Assembly (NCBI GenBank): GCA_050256015.1
Contig: JBFWIL010000059.1
Span: forward strand, 1-12,829
Direction of reading: 5' to 3'
DNA length: 12,829 nt
Source of the DNA: JBFWIL01 sp050256015
GTDB lineage: Bacteria > Bacteroidota > Bacteroidia > Bacteroidales > Prolixibacteraceae
Position numbers and translations under genes: made by a program. Of this stretch, positions 6,365 through 12,829 are shown piece after piece (position 1 is the stretch's first letter; each line of letters opens with the position of its first letter). The notes under the pieces were generated by a model, which worked only from the letters and a program-made list of their open reading frames with translations, searched no databases and was not told where the DNA came from.

Positions 6365-8464
6365 ATGAAGGGTTATGTATATTTTTTGCCGGGGGGTTCC
6401 TTGTCCGCAAAAACAGGATTCTTCCGTTACAGGCAGCTGAGAAAAATCGTCCGGAATATTAAAGGGCTGTTGGTTGTCCCTTTTTTTTTCACCGATATTG
6501 GAGAAGCATTGTCCCAGGCGGAACCTCTGCCTTCAGGAGCCGGACTGGAATTGTTGCTGGAGGATTATCTGGCCGGTAATGAGTCCGGAAATACGGAGCA
6601 GCTGCTGCAGGAGTTGCAGTATGTGCTGGATCGTCCACTCGATATTAACCGGGCCGGGGAAGCAGACCTGGCTGTACTTCCGTTTCTGAGTCCCGTTCAG
6701 ATCCGTTCCCTGATCCGCTACAGGAAACAGTTTGGTGCGGTTTTCTCTGCTGCCGAGCTGGTGGCGGTACCCGGTTTTGATGAGCAACTGGCCAAACTAA
6801 CAGGTATGTTTGTGCAGTTTGGGTCGGGGAGCAGGTCTGTCTTACGCATGGGAGGAGGGCGGACCGAACTGTTGTTTCGCTGGGGACGTCTGCTGGAAAA
6901 ACAGGCTGCTTACCGGGATCCTGTAAAATATGAAGGTTCTCCCGACCGGTTTTATCTGCGCGGCCGTTATACGTCTTCCCGTATAGAGGCCGGCTTTACC
7001 GGGGAGAAGGATCCAGGGGAAAGCTTTTTCAGCGGGACTAATTCCGGAAGATTTGACTTTTACAGCGGTTATTTGCGGTTTACGGGAAGCAGTGGCAAAC
7101 AGACAGCCATATTGGGTGATTATGTCGTGCAGTTTGGGCAAGGGCTTGCAGCCTGGCAGGGGTTTTCCCTGGGCAAGTCGGCTGATGTATGCCGTGTTGC
7201 GAATTTCCGGACTGGAATAAAACCCCACACTTCTGCCGAGGAAAATAATTTTATGCGGGGCTTTGCAGCCTGTTTCCAATGGCGGACTTTCCGGTTTAGT
7301 CCTTTCTTCTCCTGGCATCATGTGGATGCCAATCTGGATGAGCAGGAGGGGCGGAAAGTGGTTACCAACCTGCAGTCCGGTGGCTACCATCGTACGGAAG
7401 GAGAACGGTTTGACAAACATGCTGAGGGAGTTATGACTACAGGAGGGAACATGGCCTATGAGGGAGAACGCCTGGCTCTCGGACTTACCGCTTTGCATGT
7501 AAATTATGCCTACCCGCTGGTTCGCGGGGAAAATGGCTGGAACCGATATCTTTATCAAGGCAGTGGATTAAGCTGTGTCAGTCTGGATGCCCGCTTTGGA
7601 CTGAACCGATGGTATCTGTTCGGAGAGCTGGCCACCGGTTTAAACGGGGGTTGGGCAGCTGTGGGCGGATTGACGGGGCAGCCTGCCGAACGGATAGAGT
7701 TGTCGGCCCTGATCCGTTGCATGGGGAAACGTTACAGCAACCCGCTGTCTTCTTCTTTTACCGAGGGAAGTCAGGTGAACGATGAATCCGGGGTTTATCT
7801 GGGAGTTCGTATGCTGCCTTTGGCCGGTATCCGCATTAAAAGCTATGTCGATCTGTTTCGTTTTAATCATGTAAAATACACGACCGCCGGAGCGGGAGAC
7901 GGCCGCGAATTCTTGTTTCAGCTGGAGTTGGAACCGGCCTCTGACTGGCAGCTTTATGCCCGTTATTTTTATGAATGCAAACCGGTAAAGCTGAGCGGAC
8001 TTTATTCGGTGAGAAACATCGATCAGATCCGGCAGTCCGTTCGTCTTAACCTGAGCAGGGAGTTAAGCCGGTCGTTTTCGTTGAAGAGCCGGTTTGAACA
8101 GAGCTTTTACAGGCATGACCACAAATCTTCCGGTTTTCTGGTTTGTCAGGATCTGGGATATCACCCGGAAAATGTTCCGGTCAGACTTTGGTGCAGAGTG
8201 GCTTATTTTCAAACGGCCGATTACGATTCCCGCATATATGCCTATGAAAACGATCTGCTTTACCAGTTTTCCGTACCTGCCCTATACGGGGAAGGAATCC
8301 GCTCGTATGTCACAGGTAAGGTAAAAATCGGAGAAAAAGCAGAGTTTTGGTACAAGCTGTCCCGAAGCTGGTTTCTCGGGGCAGAAACTGTTGGCAGCGG
8401 AAACAGTCTGATTGAAGGGAATAAGCGCACGGAGGTGAAAATTCAGATCAGGCTGAAGATTTGA
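6365..8464 (+). CDS. helix-hairpin-helix protein with predicted outer-membrane beta-barrel
   Basis: I recognise this as a common Bacteroidetes family of unknown function. From the ATG it has 699 residues. A basic stretch RQLRKIVRNIK precedes a hydrophobic core GLLVVPFFF (34-42) and a possible signal peptidase site after ALSQA (about residue 52). A ComEA-like HhH region follows at about 90-150: LDINRAGEADLAVLPF, RYRKQFGAVFSAAEL, VPGFD. The Gly-x-Gly hairpins that normally contact DNA are degenerate (FLS, GFD). The rest, about 155-699, is rich in alternating aromatic/polar strands and ends TEVKIQIRLKI, like an outer-membrane barrel. An in-frame TTG at 6323 is a possible longer start; I prefer the ATG at 6365, though its n-region is long. 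A weak promoter-like pair (TTTG 6293-6296, TGACTTTTG 6317-6325) lies upstream. The role is unknown; transport or envelope anchoring is speculation. Confidence 0.82.
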   Translation: MKGYVYFLPGGSLSAKTGFFRYRQLRKIVRNIKGLLVVPFFFTDIGEALSQAEPLPSGAGLELLLEDYLAGNESGNTEQLLQELQYVLDRPLDINRAGEADLAVLPFLSPVQIRSLIRYRKQFGAVFSAAELVAVPGFDEQLAKLTGMFVQFGSGSRSVLRMGGGRTELLFRWGRLLEKQAAYRDPVKYEGSPDRFYLRGRYTSSRIEAGFTGEKDPGESFFSGTNSGRFDFYSGYLRFTGSSGKQTAILGDYVVQFGQGLAAWQGFSLGKSADVCRVANFRTGIKPHTSAEENNFMRGFAACFQWRTFRFSPFFSWHHVDANLDEQEGRKVVTNLQSGGYHRTEGERFDKHAEGVMTTGGNMAYEGERLALGLTALHVNYAYPLVRGENGWNRYLYQGSGLSCVSLDARFGLNRWYLFGELATGLNGGWAAVGGLTGQPAERIELSALIRCMGKRYSNPLSSSFTEGSQVNDESGVYLGVRMLPLAGIRIKSYVDLFRFNHVKYTTAGAGDGREFLFQLELEPASDWQLYARYFYECKPVKLSGLYSVRNIDQIRQSVRLNLSRELSRSFSLKSRFEQSFYRHDHKSSGFLVCQDLGYHPENVPVRLWCRVAYFQTADYDSRIYAYENDLLYQFSVPALYGEGIRSYVTGKVKIGEKAEFWYKLSRSWFLGAETVGSGNSLIEGNKRTEVKIQIRLKI

Positions 8465-8475
8465 ATGGCATTTCG

Positions 8476-8483
8476 TATATTTG
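8476..8483 (+). promoter_or_regulatory. consensus -7 promoter element for the acyltransferase gene
   Basis: TATATTTG is an exact match to the Bacteroidetes -7 consensus TAnnTTTG. It lies 11 nt after the stop of the HhH/barrel gene and 26 nt before the acyltransferase ATG, so a transcript would have a short leader of roughly 20 nt. The nearest upstream TTTG (8460-8463) is only 12 nt away, closer than the usual -33 spacing, so the -33 half is not supported. Confidence 0.5.
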
Positions 8484-8509
8484 CTGCGCTATACCAATGA
8501 AGCAAGATC

Positions 8510-9664
8510 ATGATGAGCTATGATGATATCCGTCCTTATCAGGACCATGAGGTAAATCATTACATTCAGGTTCTGTTGAACGACGAAATATTCAGGCAGG
8601 TATTGTTCTTTATCTTTAAGGAGGAAGATCAGGTCCGGAAAGTCAGGGAACTGCTGTCCGGAGTCGATTCAATCAATGAATTGCAGATGAAGTTCATGTA
8701 TCCTTTAATCAAAGAATGGATCATTAACACAACCACCAGCGGAGTGACTTACAGCGGAATGGAAAATCTGGATAAATCGCAGAGTTATTTGTTTTTTTCC
8801 AATCACCGGGACATTATTCTGGATTCGGCCATACTGAATTTTATTATTGCCAATGCCGGCATGAATACTACGGAAGTTGCGGTGGGGAATAACCTGCTTA
8901 TTTTTGACTGGATTGAACATGCACTGAAGCTGAACCGTTGTTTTATTGTGAAACGGAGTCTGCCTGCCCGGGAGTTGTTACTTGCCTCCAAACAGCTTTC
9001 CTGCTATATCCGGGAATCGGTTACCCGTAACAATGATTCCGTGTGGATTGCACAGCGGGAGGGGAGGACCAAGGACGGTAACGACCAGACACAGCAGGCC
9101 CTGTTGAAAATGCTGAACCTGAGCAATGAAATAAGTCTGGCAGAGGGATTCCGTGAGCTGAAAATTGTTCCGCTTTCCATTTCCTATGAGCGTGAGCCCT
9201 GCGGTATTTCGAAGGTGGAGGAGATTTACAAACGCGAACATGAAGGATTTGCCAAGACTCCGGAAGATGATTTTAAGAGCATGGCTTTCGGCCTGACCAG
9301 ACCGAAGGGTAGGGTTCATTTTGCTTTTGGAAAACCCATTGATGACGGGCTGGATGATTTGATTTGTGAGAATAACTTGAATGAGACCATTGCGCGGCTG
9401 GCTGAATACATCGATCACTGTATTTACCGTAATTACAAGCTTTGGCCGAATAATTTTCTGGCTGCTGATTTGCTGGCGGGGGAAAATCGCTATGGAGAGC
9501 TGATCGATGGTCCGGCACGGGATAAATTTATGGAATTGCTGTATGATCTGGTTAAAACCATTGGCGGAGGAGATGCTGAATGCCAGCGCAGGATGTTCCT
9601 TCAGATGTATGCCAATCCGCTGCTGAATGCGGAACGGGCCGGGAAGCATCTTCCTTTTTCCTGA
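8510..9664 (+). CDS. PlsB/PlsC-like glycerolipid acyltransferase
   Basis: A 384-residue protein of the glycerol-phosphate/lysophosphatidate acyltransferase superfamily, which moves acyl chains onto glycerol-phosphate lipids at the inner membrane face. Motif I is SNHRDIILDS at 97-106, motif II about FIVKRS at 145-150, motif III QREGRTKDGND at 182-192 and motif IV KIVPLSISYE at 218-227. Motif I differs from the classic HX4D: His99 and Asp105 are five residues apart in between, though Asp101 is also present. From memory, NHRD is shared by Bacteroidetes homologues often named 1-acyl-sn-glycerol-3-phosphate acyltransferase; PlsB-type activity is equally possible. There is no clear transmembrane helix, unlike short PlsC enzymes, and a C-terminal domain of about 100 residues follows the catalytic part. 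The gene has its own -7 element and is followed by a bidirectional terminator. Confidence 0.82.
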   Translation: MMSYDDIRPYQDHEVNHYIQVLLNDEIFRQVLFFIFKEEDQVRKVRELLSGVDSINELQMKFMYPLIKEWIINTTTSGVTYSGMENLDKSQSYLFFSNHRDIILDSAILNFIIANAGMNTTEVAVGNNLLIFDWIEHALKLNRCFIVKRSLPARELLLASKQLSCYIRESVTRNNDSVWIAQREGRTKDGNDQTQQALLKMLNLSNEISLAEGFRELKIVPLSISYEREPCGISKVEEIYKREHEGFAKTPEDDFKSMAFGLTRPKGRVHFAFGKPIDDGLDDLICENNLNETIARLAEYIDHCIYRNYKLWPNNFLAADLLAGENRYGELIDGPARDKFMELLYDLVKTIGGGDAECQRRMFLQMYANPLLNAERAGKHLPFS

Positions 9665-9702
9665 GCAAGGACGCAATAGCGTAAAAAACGGTTAGTATGC
9701 AG

Positions 9703-9744
9703 AAAAAGGGCAAAGCAACAGGATCACTACTGCTTTGCCTTTTT
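9703..9744. terminator. bidirectional intrinsic terminator between convergent genes
   Basis: The arms GGCAAAGCA (9709-9717) and TGCTTTGCC (9731-9739) form a 9-bp stem around a 13-nt loop. They are flanked by AAAAA(G) on the left (9703-9707) and TTTTT on the right (9740-9744), so a T-tract follows the hairpin on either strand. It lies 38 nt after the acyltransferase stop and about 29 nt after the uraA stop on the other strand, and should end both transcripts. Confidence 0.87.
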
Positions 9745-9773
9745 CAAACGGTGAAGTTATTCGCTTAAAGAAT

Positions 9774-10979
9774 TTATTTTTTTTGCTTTTTCTGAGGTAG
9801 AATGAGGTTCAGAATTATACCTACCACGGCCGCCAGTCCGATTCCGGCCAGAGAGAAATTTCCCCAGGAGATCACAGCTCCTCCGATTCCCACGGTCAGG
9901 ATAAGCGAAACGATTACCTGATTGCGGATCATGCTCATGTCTGTTTTTGATTCCACCAGGGTTTTAATACCAACCGATGCAATCAGACCGAAGAGCAGTA
10001 ACATGATGCCTCCCAGGACCGCCTGGGGGATCGTTTTTAGAAAGCCGCTGATTTTTCCGATCAATGAAAAGAGAATGGCCGTGATGGCAGAGATCCGCAA
10101 AACATAAGGATTGGTTACCCGGGTCAGGGAAATGGCTCCGGTCACTTCGGAGTAAGTTGTGTTGGGTACTCCTCCGAAACATCCGGCAATGCTGGTAGCA
10201 ATCCCGTCTCCTAACAGGGTACGGTGTAATCCGGGTTTTTCCACGAAGTTCTTTCCTGCCACTCCGCTAATGGCATACATATCGCCAACATGTTCAATAA
10301 TGGGAGCAATGGCTACTGGTATCATATACAGGATGGCCTGCCAGTGAAATTCGGGCGCGGTGAATTCCGGAAAGCCGATCCATGAGGCTTCCCGGATCGG
10401 GCTGAAATCGATGACACCCAGCAGCAGTCCGGTGAGATAGCCTACAATGATTCCGACGAAGATGGGGATTAGTTTTATCAGCCCTTTTGTGAAGACCACC
10501 ACGATAACGGCTGTGGTCAGACTTATTGCGGCAATGACCCAGTTGGTCTTGGACATATCAACGGCTGTACCGGCCAGCGACAGACCGATGATCATGATTA
10601 CAGGTCCAACGACAACCGGAGGGAACAAGCGGCGGATAAATGACAAGCCTCTTATCTTGATCAGGGCTGAAATCAATCCATATACCAGGCCAATGGCAAT
10701 GATACCGGAGAAAGTCCCGGGGAGTCCGTAAAGTCTGGTCGATTCCACGATGGGGGCAATAAAGGCAAAGCTGCTTCCCAGGAAAACGGGGACAAGTCCT
10801 TTTGTGATCAGGTGGAAAATAAGGGTGCCGATGCCGGCGGTAAAGAGGGCTACGGCAGGGTCAATGCCTACCAGCAGGGGAACCAGTACGGTTGCGCCAA
10901 AGGCAACAAACAAAAACTGTACGCCCAGAACCACATTTTTCGGAGTAAACTGGCTCTGTTTCTTCGTCGTTGAATTCAT
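9774..10979 (-). CDS. uraA: uracil permease, NCS2 (nucleobase:cation symporter-2) family
   Basis: Inner-membrane proton symporter for uracil or a related nucleobase. The 401-residue protein is almost wholly hydrophobic, in line with the 14-segment NCS2 fold. Family landmarks: [20 protein letters not shown] (19-38), GSSFAFIAP (68-76), the substrate-binding region APIIEHVGD (225-233) with Glu229, and [10 protein letters not shown] (269-278) with Glu278. These two glutamates correspond to the uracil-coordinating residues of E. coli Ura[20 protein letters not shown] (327-345) also matches UraA closely, which favours uracil over xanthine or urate. The C-terminus is a lysine-rich tail KKQKK. It begins 32 nt after the recJ stop with no promoter-like sequence between them, so it is probably the second gene of a recJ-uraA unit and ends at the shared terminator. 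Confidence 0.93.
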   Translation of the reverse strand: MNSTTKKQSQFTPKNVVLGVQFLFVAFGATVLVPLLVGIDPAVALFTAGIGTLIFHLITKGLVPVFLGSSFAFIAPIVESTRLYGLPGTFSGIIAIGLVYGLISALIKIRGLSFIRRLFPPVVVGPVIMIIGLSLAGTAVDMSKTNWVIAAISLTTAVIVVVFTKGLIKLIPIFVGIIVGYLTGLLLGVIDFSPIREASWIGFPEFTAPEFHWQAILYMIPVAIAPIIEHVGDMYAISGVAGKNFVEKPGLHRTLLGDGIATSIAGCFGGVPNTTYSEVTGAISLTRVTNPYVLRISAITAILFSLIGKISGFLKTIPQAVLGGIMLLLFGLIASVGIKTLVESKTDMSMIRNQVIVSLILTVGIGGAVISWGNFSLAGIGLAAVVGIILNLILPQKKQKK

Positions 10980-11011
10980 GGATTTTGTTTAAGGTGGTGA
11001 AATATTGAGAA

Positions 11012-12733
11012 TTAATGAATTCTGGCTGCGATATCCCTAACATAAAGCTGAATGTTGGTTTTCCCCCGGAATTCATTTTCTGCCACTGAGTAGAGAATGT
11101 CGAAGGGCAACCCCTGACTGATCAGTTCAAAATGTCTGGCCTGGTTGAAGGCAATGGCGGGGAAAACAGGCGAATTCCCTGTGGGTTCGACCAGATCTAG
11201 CTTCAGGTGCTCCAAATTGCGTCCCACACAGCGGCTTGTGCCGTTGTCAAGCACATCTTCCGTGATGAAAAGCGGATTCGGATTGTGGGGGCCAAAGGGC
11301 TCGAATTGTTTCAGTATATGGTAGAATTTCGGGCTGATTTCCGATAACTGTATTTTGCAGTCAGCTTCAAGAATCTCTGTTTGCTGCGGATCGGGAATGG
11401 CGTTGCGGACAATCTCCTCAAAACGGCGGGTAAAAGCAGGGATGTTGTCAATCTTCATGGTCAGTCCTGCAGCGTACATATGTCCCCCGTAAGATTCAAG
11501 CAGGTCGCTGCATTGTCCGATGGCTTCATAGAGATCAAAGTCTCTTACCGAGCGTGCCGAACCTGTGGCCAATCCGTTTGATTCGGTCAGGATAATTGTG
11601 GGACGGTAATAGTGCTCGGTAAGCCGCGAGGCAACAATGCCGACTACGCCTTTATGCCAGTCCCGGTTATACAAGATCGTGGCATTCCGTTCTTCCTGTA
11701 TGGGATCATGTGCAATCATATCGAGCGCTTCCTGGGTGATGTCGCGGTCCAGGGTCTTTCGGATCTCATTGAAGGAATTGATCTCTTCACCCAGGCGGGT
11801 AGCTTCTTCTTCGTCGGTAACCACCAGGATCTCGACCGATTTCTTCCCGTGTTCAATTCGTCCGGATGCATTTAGTCTGGGGCCTATTTTAAAAACGATA
11901 TCACTGATTGAGATTTGTTGTCCGGCCAGTCCGGAGGACCGGATGATGGTTTTTAATCCCATGCTCGGGTTGCTGTTCAGCTTTTGCAGCCCGAAATGGG
12001 CCAGCACACGATTTTCTCCGGTTACGGGGACAATGTCGGAGGCAATGCTGACGACCACCATGTCCAGTAGTTCATAAAGTTCCACTACGGGAACATCGTT
12101 TTTCTGGGAATAAGCCTGCAGTAATTTGAAGCCAACGCCGCAGCCCGAAAGGTCCTTGTAGGGATAGGGACAGTCAGGCCGTTTTGGGTCGAGCACAGCC
12201 ACGGCTTCCGGAAGAATCTGGTCGGGGTTGTGATGGTCGCAGATAATGAAGTCGATTCCCTTTGCCCGTGCCTGGTTTATTTTCTCAACCGCCTTGATCC
12301 CGCAATCGAGGGCAATTACCAGACTGTACCGGTTTTCTGCGGCATATGCGATACTCCTGGGGGAAATTCCGTAGCCTTCCGTATAACGGTCGGGGATATA
12401 AAAATCAAGCCGGCTGATCCGATTGCGGAGAAACTGGTACATCATGGCCACCGAACTTGTTCCGTCAACGTCGTAATCTCCGTAAATCAGAACTTTTTCC
12501 TGCCTGCTTATGGCTTTTTCCAGACGGTCTACCGCCCGGCCCATATCTTTCATCAGGAACGGATCGTGCAGGTCGCCGAGCCTGGGACGGAAAAAATATC
12601 TGGCTTCGGTGAATGAAGAAATTCCCCGCTGTGCCAACAGGTTCGCAATAACCATATTTACATTGAGCGCAGCAGATAAATGCTTTATCACGTTGATGTC
12701 GCCTTGTTCTTTAACTTGCCAGATTTTCTCCAT
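11012..12733 (-). CDS. recJ: single-stranded-DNA-specific 5'-3' exonuclease RecJ
   Basis: DHH-superfamily nuclease that degrades single-stranded DNA 5' to 3' in recombination, base-excision and mismatch repair. The 573-residue protein is of normal length. Metal-binding and catalytic motifs are complete: YGDYDVDGTSS 84-94, LDCG 142-145, DHHNP 166-170, SGCGVGFKL 196-204 and ASDIVP 231-236. The DHHA1 domain follows with GLATGSARSVRDFDLYEA (387-404) and SYGGHMYAAGLTM (414-426). The OB-fold part begins near FEPFGPHNPNPLF (477-489) and runs to the end. The ATG at 12733 is supported by the IWQVKEQ N-terminus and by a consensus promoter about 40 nt upstream. uraA follows after 32 nt. Confidence 0.97.
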   Translation of the reverse strand: MEKIWQVKEQGDINVIKHLSAALNVNMVIANLLAQRGISSFTEARYFFRPRLGDLHDPFLMKDMGRAVDRLEKAISRQEKVLIYGDYDVDGTSSVAMMYQFLRNRISRLDFYIPDRYTEGYGISPRSIAYAAENRYSLVIALDCGIKAVEKINQARAKGIDFIICDHHNPDQILPEAVAVLDPKRPDCPYPYKDLSGCGVGFKLLQAYSQKNDVPVVELYELLDMVVVSIASDIVPVTGENRVLAHFGLQKLNSNPSMGLKTIIRSSGLAGQQISISDIVFKIGPRLNASGRIEHGKKSVEILVVTDEEEATRLGEEINSFNEIRKTLDRDITQEALDMIAHDPIQEERNATILYNRDWHKGVVGIVASRLTEHYYRPTIILTESNGLATGSARSVRDFDLYEAIGQCSDLLESYGGHMYAAGLTMKIDNIPAFTRRFEEIVRNAIPDPQQTEILEADCKIQLSEISPKFYHILKQFEPFGPHNPNPLFITEDVLDNGTSRCVGRNLEHLKLDLVEPTGNSPVFPAIAFNQARHFELISQGLPFDILYSVAENEFRGKTNIQLYVRDIAARIH

Positions 12734-12775
12734 TCTTTTGTTAGACCGCCTTTCGGTTTACACCTTGAAATTTGT

Positions 12776-12783
12776 CAAAGATA
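12776..12783 (-). promoter_or_regulatory. consensus -7 promoter element for recJ-uraA
   Basis: On the minus strand TATCTTTG matches TAnnTTTG exactly, and it sits 42 nt upstream of the recJ ATG. About 18-20 nt further upstream is a T-rich stretch (ATTATTTTTC) in the place of the -33 element, without an exact TTTG. A start just past the element gives a leader of about 35 nt. Confidence 0.55.
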
Positions 12784-12829
12784 AGCAATGGCAGGAGATC
12801 CGAAAAATAATTTCATCCCCTTTGTCCGG

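Noticed and set aside
6842..7558. 238-codon minus-strand open frame inside the HhH/barrel gene.
   Set aside because: It lacks any recognisable motif and lies fully antisense to a gene with clear domain structure; it is explained by codon bias of the real gene.
8978..9676. 232-codon minus-strand open frame opposite the acyltransferase gene.
   Set aside because: It is antisense to conserved acyltransferase motifs and has no domain, promoter or sensible composition of its own.
12788..12829. Plus-strand open frame starting MAGDPKNNFIPFVR and running off the right edge, divergent from recJ.
   Set aside because: Only 14 codons are visible, no family can be recognised, and the recJ promoter region lies at its start. 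It may be real but cannot be supported from this window.

Overview
The window reads as chromosomal core-genome DNA from a member of the Bacteroidota, most likely Bacteroidales-like. Three things point there: lineage-typical proteins (short Obg without a C-terminal extension, about 360-residue GDP-fucose synthase, HhH/outer-membrane barrel protein, soluble 'NHRD'-type acyltransferase), promoter-like elements close to the Bacteroidetes -7 consensus TAnnTTTG, and few Shine-Dalgarno sequences. No mobile element, tRNA, rRNA, CRISPR array or phage gene was seen. Taxonomy and all family calls rest on reading the translated sequence, not on a database search.

Left part, minus strand, read from right to left (5566 to 1). 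hpt (hypoxanthine phosphoribosyltransferase) and adk (adenylate kinase) form a nucleotide-metabolism pair that ends in a clear intrinsic terminator. A very compact run follows: obg GTPase, a PAP2-family membrane phosphatase, a previously uncalled 46-codon small ORF, fcl (GDP-L-fucose synthase), manC (mannose-1-phosphate guanylyltransferase), and a VanZ-family membrane protein cut by the left edge. Junctions in this run are a 4-nt overlap, a 1-nt gap, a 4-nt overlap, a 17-nt gap and an 11-nt overlap, so translational coupling and one transcript are likely. The run joins a ribosome-assembly GTPase to GDP-sugar synthesis and membrane/lipid-carrier functions. The usual Fcl partner Gmd is not in the window.

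Middle part, plus strand (5722-9664). purE (purine biosynthesis) is divergent from hpt across a 155-nt region. It is followed by a 699-residue secreted protein with a degenerate ComEA-like helix-hairpin-helix region and a predicted outer-membrane beta-barrel, then a PlsB/PlsC-like glycerolipid acyltransferase with its own strong -7 element. A bidirectional terminator closes this block against the convergent genes on the right.

Right part, minus strand (12783-9774). recJ (5'-3' ssDNA exonuclease) and uraA (uracil permease, NCS2 family) are separated by 32 nt and probably co-transcribed from a consensus-matching promoter in front of recJ.

Most of the window is housekeeping DNA. The items most worth a second look are the small ORF coupled between the PAP2 and fcl genes, the HhH/barrel protein (with a T9 tract in its signal-peptide region), and the one-residue-longer H-to-D spacing in the acyltransferase active-site motif.
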